37,787 nt of DNA from Candidatus Zixiibacteriota bacterium (lineage in GTDB: Bacteria > Zixibacteria > MSB-5A5 > GN15 > FEB-12). A program made the position numbers and the translations under genes. The stretch lies in the NCBI GenBank assembly GCA_024278515.1, contig JAJRTA010000194.1:1-37787 (forward strand). Reading direction: 5' to 3'. The notes under the pieces are model-generated. The model saw nothing but the letters and a program-made list of their open reading frames with translations, was not told where the DNA came from and did no database searches. Shown here one piece after another: positions 9,084 to 19,495 of the stretch (its first letter is position 1; every line of letters starts with the position of its first letter).

Positions 9084-9158
9084 CGTAACCCGAACTCAGG
9101 TGAATAGCCGGTTCGAAAACAGCCCCGCCTGACCGATAGCATTCCTTTTCACAATGTC

Positions 9159-9728
9159 CTAAAGTCCCACGCGGCCAAGCATGGTCAGAGCTTCAATACG
9201 GGTGGCGGTGCGACGCATCTGACCGCGGATGGCGCTGGTGATAATCCGGCTGCCCGGTTTCTTGATCCCCCGCATGGTCAGACAAAGATGCTCCGCCTCG
9301 ACAACCACCAGCACGCCTTTGCAGTCGATAGCTTCAACGATGGAATCGGCTATCTGGGTGGTCATTCGTTCCTGCACCTGAAGTCGGTGCGAGAGGATTT
9401 CCACCACGCGCACCATGTTGGAGAATCCGGCAACTTTGTCATGTTGCGGGATATAGGCCATGTGGACCTTGCCGAAAAACGGCAGCATGTGATGTTCGCA
9501 CAGAGAATAGAACGAGATATCCTTGAGAGAGATCATCTCATCTTTATTTGAAGTGGTATATTTGCGAAGTTCGGTAGTGGGATCTTCCGTGTAGCCGCTG
9601 AGTACTTCATCGAAATACTCGAACATCCGTTCCGGGGTTCGTTCCAGCCCCTCCCGGTCGGGGTCCTCGCCGATCCCTTCCAGAATCAACCGGACACCCT
9701 GCATGATCTTGTCACGATCTAACGACAC
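9159..9728 (-). CDS. folE: GTP cyclohydrolase I
   Basis: REGLERTPERM, CEHHMLPFFGKVHMAYIP, LCLTMRGIKKPGS; GTG start, 3 nt after ftsH. Confidence 0.97.
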   Translation of the reverse strand: MSLDRDKIMQGVRLILEGIGEDPDREGLERTPERMFEYFDEVLSGYTEDPTTELRKYTTSNKDEMISLKDISFYSLCEHHMLPFFGKVHMAYIPQHDKVAGFSNMVRVVEILSHRLQVQERMTTQIADSIVEAIDCKGVLVVVEAEHLCLTMRGIKKPGSRIITSAIRGQMRRTATRIEALTMLGRVGL

Positions 9729-9731
9729 CGG

Positions 9732-11696
9732 CTATTTCTCCGGTGACGGGACCGGTTGTTCGACCGGCTCGGCATGGTCGGCGCCGCCGCCGATAATCCG
9801 GTCGACCTCTTCACCGTCGATGATTTCCTTCTCGAGCAACGCCCTGGCCAGTTTGTGCAGGTTGTCGATATTGTCACGAAGCAGTTTCCGCGCTTTGTCC
9901 TCGGCGTTTTCGATAAAAGCACGAATCTCGTGATCGATGACCTCGGCCGATGCCTCGGAGAAATCTTTGGCGTGAGCCATTTCACGTCCGAGGAAAATAT
10001 GCTCTTCCGTTTTGCCGAAAGTTACCGGGCCGACTTTGTCGGACATCCCCCAGTTGCAGACCATCTTACGGGCCAGCTTGGTGGAGCGTTCGAGATCATT
10101 GGCCGCACCGGTAGCGATCTGGTTGAACACCAGCATCTCAGCCACCCGTCCGCCCATGAGGACGGCAAGAGTGGTCTCGAGGTATTCACGCGAAAGAGTA
10201 TGGCGTTCATCGACCGGCAATGACTGAGTAAGACCGAGAGCCAACCCACGTGGGATGATGGTCACCTTGTGAATCGGGTCGGCCTTTGGCATAAGCTTGG
10301 CCACCAGCGTATGACCGCTCTCGTGGTAGGCGATGATTTTCTTCTCCTCGTCGGCAATCACCAGAGACTTGCGCGCCGAACCCATCATCACCTTGTCCTT
10401 GGCCTCTTCGAATTCGTCCATGCTGACTTCGGATTTGCCGCGCCGGGCAGCCAGCAGAGCCGCTTCATTGACCAGATTGGCCAGGTCGGCCCCGGACATA
10501 CCGGGCGTACCACGGGCCACCACCGACATATCTATTCCTTCGGCCATCTTGATCTTGCGCACGTGAACATTGAGGATCCCCTCACGTCCCTTGACATCGG
10601 GGGTGGGTACGACAATCTGACGGTCGAACCGTCCGGGTCTCAAAAGAGCGGGATCGAGAACATCGGGACGGTTGGTCGCTGCCACGAGAATGACGCCGTC
10701 GTTGGACTCAAAACCATCCATCTCGACCAGCAACTGGTTCAGGGTTTGTTCGCGTTCATCGTGACCGCCGCCCAGACCGGCGCCGCGATGACGACCCACG
10801 GCGTCGATCTCATCGATGAAAATAATACAAGGCGCGTTCTTTTTACCCTGTTCAAACAGGTCACGCACCCGGCTGGCTCCAACCCCGACGAACATCTCGA
10901 CAAAATCGGAACCGGACATCGAAAAGAACGGCACTCCGGCCTCCCCGGCGACAGCACGGGCCAGAAGCGTTTTGCCGGTCCCGGGAGGACCGAGCAAAAG
11001 CGCGCCCTTGGGAATCTTGCCGCCCAGTTTTTGAAACTTGGAGGGGTCCTTGAGGAACTCGATTATTTCTTCCAGCTCCTCCTTGGCTTCGTCGGCTCCG
11101 GCTACGTCGGAGAAAGTTACCCGCGGACGTTCATCGGTAAGCAGTTTGGCCTTGCTTTTGCCGAATGAAAACAGCCCTTTGGGACCGCCCGAACCCTGCA
11201 TCTGGCGGATGAAAAACAACCAGATCAATACCAGGATCACCCACGGGGCCGCGGCTACCAGAATCGAGAAAATATCGGGGCCCTGAACCCTGGCGACAAT
11301 TTTCGCGCCGTTTTCCTCGAGCCGGGAAACAAGCGTGTAGTTTATGTCCGGAAAGGGTATTCGTGTTTTGAATTTGCTGAAAGACTGAGGATTGTTTGAG
11401 GATGCGAATACGCGCGGCTCAACAAGGCGGCCTTCAATTTCGCGGTCGGTAAATGATACTTCCGAGATGTTCTGATTGTCGATCTCGTTCACAAACTCGG
11501 TGTAGGTTATCTCCACGAAGTCCCGGCTGAAGCTGGAATAGTAACTGTAGGCTACAAAGACGATCAAAAAGAGCGCCAGCCAGAATATCAATGAACGTCC
11601 CGTCCCGCGCCAGCCCGACGGCGGCGGCTTATCGGAAGAATCTCTGTTTTTGCCCGGTATATTGAACCGGCCTTTTCCTTGTTTGTCGTCAGTCAC
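9732..11696 (-). CDS. ftsH: ATP-dependent zinc metalloprotease FtsH
   Basis: Walker [17 protein letters not shown] zinc site, N-terminal TM segments. Confidence 0.98.
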   Translation of the reverse strand: MTDDKQGKGRFNIPGKNRDSSDKPPPSGWRGTGRSLIFWLALFLIVFVAYSYYSSFSRDFVEITYTEFVNEIDNQNISEVSFTDREIEGRLVEPRVFASSNNPQSFSKFKTRIPFPDINYTLVSRLEENGAKIVARVQGPDIFSILVAAAPWVILVLIWLFFIRQMQGSGGPKGLFSFGKSKAKLLTDERPRVTFSDVAGADEAKEELEEIIEFLKDPSKFQKLGGKIPKGALLLGPPGTGKTLLARAVAGEAGVPFFSMSGSDFVEMFVGVGASRVRDLFEQGKKNAPCIIFIDEIDAVGRHRGAGLGGGHDEREQTLNQLLVEMDGFESNDGVILVAATNRPDVLDPALLRPGRFDRQIVVPTPDVKGREGILNVHVRKIKMAEGIDMSVVARGTPGMSGADLANLVNEAALLAARRGKSEVSMDEFEEAKDKVMMGSARKSLVIADEEKKIIAYHESGHTLVAKLMPKADPIHKVTIIPRGLALGLTQSLPVDERHTLSREYLETTLAVLMGGRVAEMLVFNQIATGAANDLERSTKLARKMVCNWGMSDKVGPVTFGKTEEHIFLGREMAHAKDFSEASAEVIDHEIRAFIENAEDKARKLLRDNIDNLHKLARALLEKEIIDGEEVDRIIGGGADHAEPVEQPVPSPEK

Positions 11697-11789
11697 CTAT
11701 TTACACCAGTTTTAATGTTCACAACTACCCGTTATACTCAAAAAGGGTCCTGCTATTCTATCATTTATCTGATCGGCTGGGGCAGAAAA

Positions 11790-12311
11790 TTACTGATCAA
11801 CCATCTTGCCGATAAACGGGAGGTTGCGATAGAGCTGCGTATTGTCAAGACCATACCCGATTACGAACTCGTTGCCGACTGAAAACCCCTTGTACTTTAT
11901 GTCCAGACCCACCCGGTGGCTGCCTGGTTTATCCAACAGTGCAACAATCTCCACCGAAGCTGGTTCCTGAGCGGCCAGCTGTTTCTTTATCAGTGAAACG
12001 GTCCGGCCGGTATCGACAATACCTTCGATGATCAGAATATGTCGCCCTTTCAGCTCAGTCGGAACCGCCCCGCCGAACTGTACCCGGTCGTCCCGATCGT
12101 GACCGTTGCGGTACGAAGCGGCCGAGACGAACTCAACCTCCATCGGCAGTTTGATAGTACGCATCAGATCGGCCAGAAAGACAACACAGCCTTTCAGAAC
12201 GCCGAGAAGTACAGGGGCTTCACCTGCGTAATCATTATTAATCTGCCGGCCTATCTCGGCAATCCGTTTGTCGATCTTCTCCCGGGTGAGCAGAATCTCA
12301 AACGGCTGCAT
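11790..12311 (-). CDS. hpt: Hypoxanthine phosphoribosyltransferase
   Basis: MQPFEILLTREKIDKRIAEIGRQINNDY...HILIIEGIVDTGRTVSLI PRPP-binding motif; start set to internal ATG (12311), 14 nt overlap with tilS. Confidence 0.95.
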   Translation of the reverse strand: MQPFEILLTREKIDKRIAEIGRQINNDYAGEAPVLLGVLKGCVVFLADLMRTIKLPMEVEFVSAASYRNGHDRDDRVQFGGAVPTELKGRHILIIEGIVDTGRTVSLIKKQLAAQEPASVEIVALLDKPGSHRVGLDIKYKGFSVGNEFVIGYGLDNTQLYRNLPFIGKMVDQ

Positions 12312-13692
12312 ACGCTTTTTTTCCGGGGCGGACGGATTCAATTTTCAATACCTCGCTTGTTGAGCTGTCTATCTTTACGCGATCTGCTATCTCATACCCG
12401 ACCAACCAGATAATGCCTGCCTCGTCACACACTACCGGGATTTCATCACGATAAACCGGGGCGACTTTGCGGTCGGTCAGATAGTCTCCTGCTTTCTTCG
12501 TGCCTTTCGATCCAAGCGGTCGAAACCGATCACCGGGCTGAAGATTCCTTACGGTCAACGGCGTCTTTAGTTTCTTATAATCGACCAGCACTTTCAGGGC
12601 GCGACGCTTACGTTCGATCCGGCCGGAGAACCTCATCCGACGACACCGCAGGATCATCCTGAGCGGCCCCGGATGACAATCCTCACCGGGACTTAAACGA
12701 ACACGAAAGCTGATCTTACCGCGGCGACCGATGACCAGTCTGTCATCAACAATCCGCGCGTCCAGCCTGCCGGCCAGCGAGAGCGCCTTACCGCCGCTCG
12801 TGACCAGTTTATCCAGACGGTCGATCAGGCTTTTCCCGGGTGCGGCGCTGTCTCGCAAACATTTTGTGATACAATACCTTAGCACCCGACGCCGTAACCA
12901 TATATCATAAGTACGGAACCGTTTCAAATCAAGTTCAATTTTGCCGCCGACCGTCTCGGAAAGGATCTTTTTGACTTTTCCGGCGGTTATTTTATCAAGA
13001 AACTGTTCTTCCTCCCGGCTTGTCTCGGCCAGATTCAAAAGAGCGCGATCGACTGCGGGGTTCAGTTCCTTTCGAATCAAAGGGAGCAGTTCATTGCGGA
13101 TATAATTGCGAGTGTAATCGAACGAACAGTTCGACAGATCAATACAGTAACGCAGCTTCTCTTTTTTAAGATAAGCCAGGATCTCCTGTTTGGTGACATA
13201 CAGCAGGGGACGGATGATCTTATCACGTCGGATCGGTATTCCGCCCAGGCCTCGTTTGCCGGTGCCGCGGATAATACGAAACAGGATCGTTTCAACATTG
13301 TCATCGGCATGGTGCCCGAGCGCAATCCTGTCGCATTGGTGCTCACCGGCGAGACGGTCGAAAAGCCTGTAACGCAGGTCGCGGGCTGTTTCTTCGGTCG
13401 ATTTTCTGGCGCGTCCGGCCAGCACGGGGACATCTTCGCGCACTATATCCAGCTCCACTTTCAGCTTTTTACACAGGCGAGCGCAAAACCGCTCTTCGCG
13501 GGCGGCGGCTTCCGGGCGCAGTCCATGATTGATATAAACGGCACGCAGACTGAGTTTCATCGAGCGGCGCAGTCGCGAAAGAATATGCAACAGCGCTACC
13601 GAGTCCGGCCCGCCGGAGAGGGCGACAAGAACCGAGTCACCTGTTTCAAGCAGGGAATGCTCGGTGATACCATCTTTGACTCTGGTCAGCAT
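12298..13692 (-). CDS. tilS: tRNA(Ile)-lysidine synthase
   Basis: VALSGGPDSVALLHIL PP-loop, ALGHHADDNVETILFRIIRGTGKRGLGGI, TilS C-terminal domain (LQPGDRFRPLGSKGTKKAGDYLTDRKV). Confidence 0.96.
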   Translation of the reverse strand: MLTRVKDGITEHSLLETGDSVLVALSGGPDSVALLHILSRLRRSMKLSLRAVYINHGLRPEAAAREERFCARLCKKLKVELDIVREDVPVLAGRARKSTEETARDLRYRLFDRLAGEHQCDRIALGHHADDNVETILFRIIRGTGKRGLGGIPIRRDKIIRPLLYVTKQEILAYLKKEKLRYCIDLSNCSFDYTRNYIRNELLPLIRKELNPAVDRALLNLAETSREEEQFLDKITAGKVKKILSETVGGKIELDLKRFRTYDIWLRRRVLRYCITKCLRDSAAPGKSLIDRLDKLVTSGGKALSLAGRLDARIVDDRLVIGRRGKISFRVRLSPGEDCHPGPLRMILRCRRMRFSGRIERKRRALKVLVDYKKLKTPLTVRNLQPGDRFRPLGSKGTKKAGDYLTDRKVAPVYRDEIPVVCDEAGIIWLVGYEIADRVKIDSSTSEVLKIESVRPGKKAYAAV

Positions 13693-13886
13693 GGTCCTTA
13701 AAAGATAGCATCTTTGGCCGAAGGTGCGAGATAAAACAGGTAATAAACCGAGTTTTCACGGAGCGAAAAAACGATGACAGGGGAAACAGGCTTTCTTAAC
13801 CGTTGAATCCTGTGCGACGGGATCACCCAACGACCCTGAAGAAATGCGCCTGTTGGCGTGACGGCACCTGTCTGCTCATCCGACAA

Positions 13887-14858
13887 CTAAAGCAGTGTCC
13901 TGATCCGATCCCAGCCGTCATCCGGAATGACCGCCCCCACCACCCGGCAGACTTCGTAACCGCAGGCGGAAGCGAGCTCACCGCATTTTTCAGTCGGCAA
14001 ACCGCGGACCAGTCCGTACAGAAATCCGGAGGCCCATAAATCGCCGGCTCCGGTCGTGTCGACAATCGGACTGCCGCCGAACGGGGCCACGCTGACCAGC
14101 TTGCGGCCGTGCGAGATCACACTGCCCCGCGCCCCCAGTTTGAGCGCGGCGGTTTCGACTTTATCGGAAAGTATCTGCAATGACCGGGATTCATCCGTTT
14201 CGCCGGTGAACACACGCGCTTCATCCTCATTGGCCAGAAGGATATCGACATATTCATCAACGAGATTTTCAAGAAACGACCCTGCCTGTTCGACCACCGT
14301 ATAGCTGGCCAGGTCGAGCGAGACTTTGGCTCCGGCTTGTCTGGCGGCTCTCATAACGGATGTTATCAGGTCCCGGTTGAAAAGAAGGTATCCCTCGACA
14401 TGAACAATCGCCGCCTCGGCGAAAGAGTCCGGTTGGATTTCATCTCCGGTCAGCTCGGACGACGCTCCCAGAAAAGTCAACATCGAGCGCTGAGCATCGG
14501 GAGTGATGATCGACAGCACGCGACCGGTCGGCTGATCGGATGTAAACAAAAGCGGTTGCACCCGGCTTTTGATCAGACCTTCCTCAAGCAGATCACCGAG
14601 CGCATCATCGCCACGCTTACCGATAAAACCGGCCTCGCCTCCAAGTTTGCCGATTCCCACAATCGTGTTGCAGGCGGATCCGCCCGGCACCATGGTCGGT
14701 TGATCGGAAAGTCTGACGACAGCGCTCTGGATGCGCTGGTCATCGACCAATACCATGCCGCCTTTGGCCGCGTCTATAACCGTCAGAAAAGCATCGTCTT
14801 CACGCGCCAGCAAATCCATCAGGGCAGAACCGACGCCGACTATTTTAGTCCTGGTCAA
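13887..14858 (-). CDS. PfkB-family sugar/nucleoside kinase (adenosine kinase-like)
   Basis: VPGGSACNTIVGIGKLGG and DTTGAGDLWASGFLYGL PfkB signatures. Confidence 0.92.
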   Translation of the reverse strand: MTRTKIVGVGSALMDLLAREDDAFLTVIDAAKGGMVLVDDQRIQSAVVRLSDQPTMVPGGSACNTIVGIGKLGGEAGFIGKRGDDALGDLLEEGLIKSRVQPLLFTSDQPTGRVLSIITPDAQRSMLTFLGASSELTGDEIQPDSFAEAAIVHVEGYLLFNRDLITSVMRAARQAGAKVSLDLASYTVVEQAGSFLENLVDEYVDILLANEDEARVFTGETDESRSLQILSDKVETAALKLGARGSVISHGRKLVSVAPFGGSPIVDTTGAGDLWASGFLYGLVRGLPTEKCGELASACGYEVCRVVGAVIPDDGWDRIRTLL

Positions 14859-14966
14859 TCGTACCTCCGTAAATAATCATTTATCAACCAAACCATCAGA
14901 CCTGACACGAAGTCAACAACAATCAACAGCGGCGGCAAACCAACTGCTAATATCAGCACCACAAGA

Positions 14967-15000
14967 AAGACCGATCGCAGAGGATAGCGCGACCGGTCTT
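14967..15000 (-). terminator. Terminator downstream of divIVA
   Basis: Minus strand AAGACCGgtCGC...GCGatCGGTCTT hairpin followed by TTTCTTG. Confidence 0.5.
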
Positions 15001-15024
15001 ATCTTCGGGCGGGTAATTGTCTTT

Positions 15025-16119
15025 TTATGAATGAGCAGCCTTATCCATTTCTTCTTCGAACTTAGCCACTACTTTATCAAGCTCTCTGGCCAGCTCCTCC
15101 GGGCTGGCGGGTGGTCCGGACGGAGTCGGCTGGTCGGAATCCGATTTGTTTTCCGGGGTATCGCCTACCTCTAATTTATCGGTGGCTGCCTCTTCATCCG
15201 GGCTGGAGCCGGATGTGTCGGTATTCGGAGCAACTATGAACTCGGGGGGGATATCCTCAGCCAGAGAGGAAGTTTCCCTGATTTCACCCGGCGCCGGCGA
15301 CGCAACCTCGGTTGGGGGCGGTTCCATTGAATCATGCTTCTCGTCATCCTCGCCGCCGTCGGCCTGGTAATTTTCCAGCGCCTCAGCCAGCTCCGGATCA
15401 ACCGGCCCGGAGGTTTCGTCTTCCTCCGTATCCGTTTTTACCTCGGAAGTTTCATCAGGCGGCTGTCCGTCTCGCGAGACTTCGATAATCTTACCGGCTT
15501 CGTTGGCTTCCTCGGTACGAATAGGCTCCGCGCTTTGCGACGGAGTACCGATTGTCTCCATCGTCCTGCGCTCGACTTCATCTGAAGAAGTTACCTGTAT
15601 CCTATCGGAATCATCCATCGGACCGTATTCGGTTTCGCTCTCTTCTTCATGAGATTGTTGCATCAACGGTTCGTTTTTGATCAGATGGTCGATGATTTCG
15701 AGATGGGAGGTAATCACCCCGCGCATCTTGTTCAGGTAGGATTTCTTGGCCATCTCGGCGGATGAAATCCTGGCTTCAAGTTCGGCCAGTTTTTCGGTTC
15801 GGGAGCCGATCATACGGTCGGCTTCCTCGCGCGCCTTGGACAATATCAGATCGGCTTCCTTTTTGGCGTTGTTGAGTGTCATATCGGCGTTCCGTCGAGC
15901 GTCGATGGCCGCACTCTTGATGGTATCCTCAAACTGGCGCAGGCCGGACAACTGGCTCTTGAGCGAATCGACTTCCATCGACAATTTCAGATTTTCCTGT
16001 TTGACCGCATCCAGCGCAGCCGCTACCTGGTCCAGGAGATTGTCAACTTCATCTTTTGAGTAGCCCCTCATCTGAGTCGCAAACTCATAGTTGCGGATAT
16101 CATTTGACGATAGATCCAT
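15025..16119 (-). CDS. divIVA: DivIVA-domain coiled-coil protein with long acidic, low-complexity C-terminus
   Basis: N-terminus NDIRNYEFATQMRGYSKDEVDNLLDQVAAALD typical of DivIVA; central coiled coil; acidic P/S/E-rich tail. Confidence 0.88.
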   Translation of the reverse strand: MDLSSNDIRNYEFATQMRGYSKDEVDNLLDQVAAALDAVKQENLKLSMEVDSLKSQLSGLRQFEDTIKSAAIDARRNADMTLNNAKKEADLILSKAREEADRMIGSRTEKLAELEARISSAEMAKKSYLNKMRGVITSHLEIIDHLIKNEPLMQQSHEEESETEYGPMDDSDRIQVTSSDEVERRTMETIGTPSQSAEPIRTEEANEAGKIIEVSRDGQPPDETSEVKTDTEEDETSGPVDPELAEALENYQADGGEDDEKHDSMEPPPTEVASPAPGEIRETSSLAEDIPPEFIVAPNTDTSGSSPDEEAATDKLEVGDTPENKSDSDQPTPSGPPASPEELARELDKVVAKFEEEMDKAAHS

Positions 16120-16309
16120 GAATTACTCGCTTATCTAACAGGTTTTATTTTTCATCCTCAGTTAAAATGAGATATCAGGCTGTGCAAAAATCGAGCAGTC
16201 ACACAAGTCCGACTCTCTACATTAATTATCGAACCTTTAGCGGAAAAATTAAGCAATTTGAGAAAATGTTTCTAAATGAAACCGGGAGCTGTTTCAACCT
16301 GATAACGGG

Positions 16310-16990
16310 CTACGAACGGCGGGGCCCGAACAGGGAACTGCCGATACGGATCATGGTCGATCCCTCGGCTATGGCCAGCGGGAAATCATCGGACATCCCC
16401 ATCGAAAGAGTATCAAACCGATCACCCACAATATCACGACCACGTTTGAAAAGCTGATTACATTTGGCGAAGGCCCGGCGGATCTGCTCCTCGTCATCGA
16501 CATACGGTCCGATCGTCATCAGGCCGATCAGCTCGATATTGTCCATATCGGCCACTGTTCTGACCAGCCCGAGGCAGTCATCGGGCGACACGCCGAACTT
16601 CTGGCTTTCACCGGAGCAGTTGACCTCTATCAGACATTCAATGCGGCGTTCGATCGCGCCGGCCTGACGGTTGATTTCCTCGGCCAGCTTGAGACTGTCG
16701 ACCGACTGGATGACATCGAACAGTTCGACTGCCTTTTTGACCTTGTTGCTCTGAAGATGGCCGACCAGATGATAACGGGCAATTGGGCCGGCTTCGCGTA
16801 TCTTTGGTTCCGCCTCCTGAATTCGGCTTTCACCGATATCATGTAATCCCGCGGCCACCGCGGTCTGGATCACCATCGTTGGATGGTTCTTGGTGACGGC
16901 GACAACGGTTATATCGTCGGCGTCGCGATCGTATTCGCCGCAGGCCTCGGCAATCCGGCCGTAAACCTGCTGGATATTCTGTCCTATCAT
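16310..16990 (-). CDS. yggS: YggS/PROSC-family PLP homeostasis protein
   Basis: VVAVTKNHPTMVIQTAVAAGLHDIGESRIQEAEPKI, HLVGHLQSNKVKKAVELFDVIQSVDSLKLA, SMGMSDDFPLAIAEGSTMIRIGSSLFG. Start trimmed to 16990. Confidence 0.95.
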   Translation of the reverse strand: MIGQNIQQVYGRIAEACGEYDRDADDITVVAVTKNHPTMVIQTAVAAGLHDIGESRIQEAEPKIREAGPIARYHLVGHLQSNKVKKAVELFDVIQSVDSLKLAEEINRQAGAIERRIECLIEVNCSGESQKFGVSPDDCLGLVRTVADMDNIELIGLMTIGPYVDDEEQIRRAFAKCNQLFKRGRDIVGDRFDTLSMGMSDDFPLAIAEGSTMIRIGSSLFGPRRS

Positions 16991-17209
16991 ATCTTTCACA
17001 ACGCTCAAATATCCGCGCCGAAGGTTAGTTAAGCAAGAGAAATTGCATAATCGAAAAACTAAAGAGCGCATCCGATTGTTACTCAAATACCCGACGACGA
17101 CATCCCCAACAGAATCCTTGAGCATTCGGTGTCGGCGCATTATCTTCCCGGACACGGCGCAACAGCCGGTCGATTTAATAAAGCGACAATGATATGAAAG
17201 GACAGCCCG

Positions 17210-18037
17210 ATGAGTAATACCCTGCTCAAGCAAAAGATAGATGAAGCGGTTGATGTCATAAAAAAACAGGTGGATTTCGAACCCGTAATCGGAATCATCC
17301 TGGGCACCGGACTGGGTTCGCTGGTTGACGGCATCGAGATGGTTGGTCATGTGGAATACGAGAAGATTCCGCATTTCGCCGTTTCCACCGTTGAATCACA
17401 CGCCGGCCGTCTTTTGTTCGGAAATCTCAGGGGGAAACCGGTTGTATGTATGCAGGGGCGGTTTCATTATTACGAAGGGTATTCATTCGAACAGATAACT
17501 TTTCCTATTCGAGTCATGAAGGCGCTCGGTATTGAGACACTAATCGTCTCCAACGCCTGCGGCGGGCTTAACCCACAGTTCAAAGCCGGTGATATCATGA
17601 TGATTACCGACCATATCAATTTTTTCGGCGGTAATCCGCTGATCGGCCCCAACCATGAAGAGCTTGGCCCTCGTTTCCCCGATATGTACGAAACATACAA
17701 TTTCGAATACCGGAAAATAGCCCGCGAGGTGGCCCTCAGCCAGGGCATCCACCTGCAGGAGGGTGTCTATATCGGGCTGAGCGGACCGATGCTGGAAACA
17801 GCCGCCGAGTACCGGATGTTGCGCGGGTTTGGCGGGGACGCAGTCGGTATGTCGACTGTTCCGGAGGTGATCGTCGCCCGCCATCAGGGGACAAAAGTGC
17901 TGGGCTTCTCGATAGTCACCGACATGGGTTTGCCGGATAATATGCACCCGTTGAAAATCGAGGAAGTAATCGCGATTGCCGGTGAAGCGGAACCGAAGCT
18001 TCGTGATATCATCGCCGGGTGCGTGGAACGAATGTAG
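17210..18037 (+). CDS. Purine nucleoside phosphorylase (class I, PunA-type)
   Basis: IGIILGTGLGSLVD, GRFHYYEGYSFEQITFPIRVM, VSNACGGLNPQFKAGDIMMITDHIN, VGMSTVPEVIVARHQG. Confidence 0.96.
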   Translation: MSNTLLKQKIDEAVDVIKKQVDFEPVIGIILGTGLGSLVDGIEMVGHVEYEKIPHFAVSTVESHAGRLLFGNLRGKPVVCMQGRFHYYEGYSFEQITFPIRVMKALGIETLIVSNACGGLNPQFKAGDIMMITDHINFFGGNPLIGPNHEELGPRFPDMYETYNFEYRKIAREVALSQGIHLQEGVYIGLSGPMLETAAEYRMLRGFGGDAVGMSTVPEVIVARHQGTKVLGFSIVTDMGLPDNMHPLKIEEVIAIAGEAEPKLRDIIAGCVERM

Positions 18038-18212
18038 GGGGGATTCTGACTGCACCGGATCATCATGTTCACAGCGTGTGGACGCATGGGAATCGCAACG
18101 TCTACTTCGGCCACCCTTAGGCAGGGCAAGGTTTGAACGTTACGCCATAGCTCTTTTCTGGCTCCACTTTCTTTGATGTTTTCCTGAATCATTTTTCCTA
18201 TATTATTATCAA

Positions 18213-18815
18213 ATGGATGAGAAACAGTTGGTAGCTCTGGCCCGATCAGGCGATTTCGATGCTTTCGCCCGGTTGATCGAGGCCAACAAGCAGAAAATGT
18301 ACGGCCTGGTCAGAAGACTGGCCGGTAACGAACAGGATGCCGAAGATATCATGCAGGAAAGTTTCCTTAAAGCGATCGACAAGATCGACCAGTTCCGCGG
18401 CGAAGCGGCGTTCGGCACCTGGCTGTCATCCATCGCCCTGAACGAAGCCCGCGCCCTGTACTCCAAAAAGCGGCAGTCCGACCTGAAACCAATCGAGGAA
18501 TATCTGCCCGGCTCCGGATCGCACGGCGACGATCACCAGGACAGCCTTCGTCTGTTCGACTGGCAGTACCCGCACAAAATGATGGAATCGGCTGAACTCA
18601 AAAGCGCGGTCGATGAAGCGATAGCGGAACTGCCTTATATGTACCGCGAAGCGTTCCTTCTGCGCTACATCGAAGAACTGCCGGTCAGGGAAGTGGCTGA
18701 GCTGACTAATCAGTCGGTCGCCTCGGCCAAGTCAAGAATCCTGCGCGCGCGGCTGGCTCTGCGTGATCGCTTGTCCCAGGTTTTCGAAGATCGTTATGGC
18801 AAAAAAGTGTCCTGA
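18213..18815 (+). CDS. ECF-type RNA polymerase sigma factor
   Basis: AGNEQDAEDIMQESFLKA (region 2) and LPYMYREAFLLRYIEELPVREVAELTNQSVASAKSRILRAR (region 4). Confidence 0.95.
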   Translation: MDEKQLVALARSGDFDAFARLIEANKQKMYGLVRRLAGNEQDAEDIMQESFLKAIDKIDQFRGEAAFGTWLSSIALNEARALYSKKRQSDLKPIEEYLPGSGSHGDDHQDSLRLFDWQYPHKMMESAELKSAVDEAIAELPYMYREAFLLRYIEELPVREVAELTNQSVASAKSRILRARLALRDRLSQVFEDRYGKKVS

Positions 18816-19062
18816 TTATATACAAGATCTTAATGACTATCTCGACGGCGGTATGAACCCGGAACTTTGCGCCGAGATAGAATCTCATATCGGCGAATGT
18901 GAAAACTGCCGGATCATGATCGACAGCCTCAGGCAAACGGTCACGCTCTGCCGTGACGGCAGCGAAGAACCTCTCCCCGAAGCGCTCGATAAAAGACTCT
19001 CAGGACTTCTCCGCGACCGCTGGAAAAAGAAGTTCGGGAAGCAGCGCGGGCAGGATTGTTGA
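18796..19062 (+). CDS. Small soluble zinc-finger anti-sigma factor (zf-HC2 type)
   Basis: MAKKCPDYIQDLNDYLDGGMNPELCAEIESHIGECENCR: HxxxCxxC ZAS motif; overlaps sigma factor by 20 nt; no TM segment. Confidence 0.85.
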   Translation: MAKKCPDYIQDLNDYLDGGMNPELCAEIESHIGECENCRIMIDSLRQTVTLCRDGSEEPLPEALDKRLSGLLRDRWKKKFGKQRGQDC

Positions 19063-19236
19063 ACCCCCGGCAAGTGTAGCCTGAAGGGGGCGTTCTGATC
19101 TCTGATAACAAAGCCGTTCACCACAAACGTTGTATCTATCTCATGGCTTTCCCCCAAAATGGCAGGTGATTTCGGTTAATATGAAGTGGAACAAGAGGTT
19201 GGTATTTTCAACAAGCGGCCACAGTTGTCTTCAGAA

Positions 19237-19357
19237 ATTGCGGAAACCTGCCATTGATTTGCCAGGTTCCGCAATCAGAAAGAATAGCTTGTCCTGCCGG
19301 ACTCGGTCCGGCATCCAGCCTTGCACCCAAAGAGTGAATGCCGCCCTTTGCCGGCAT
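19237..19357. repeat. Cluster of intergenic palindromic units
   Basis: 19237-19275 ATTGCGGAaACCTG...CAGGTTCCGCAAT; 19295-19313 TGCCGGA-CTCGG-TCCGGCA; 19338-19357 ATGCCG...CGGCAT. Confidence 0.7.
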
Positions 19358-19495
19358 GACCAGATAACTGCGGTCAGGCCGCTCCTGTCAGGTATTGTGA
19401 CTCAACGGCTTACGCCTGCCCACTTTTCCTGAATCATTTCGAACCAAATCCTATCTAAAGGGCTAAACAAGAGAATAATCACAAAAGGACACGAA

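Noticed and set aside
10269-11168. 299 aa plus-strand ORF
   Set aside because: Antisense of ftsH.
13698-13886. 62 aa minus-strand ORF between tilS and the PfkB gene
   Set aside because: No family resemblance and no clear ribosome-binding site; probably noncoding.
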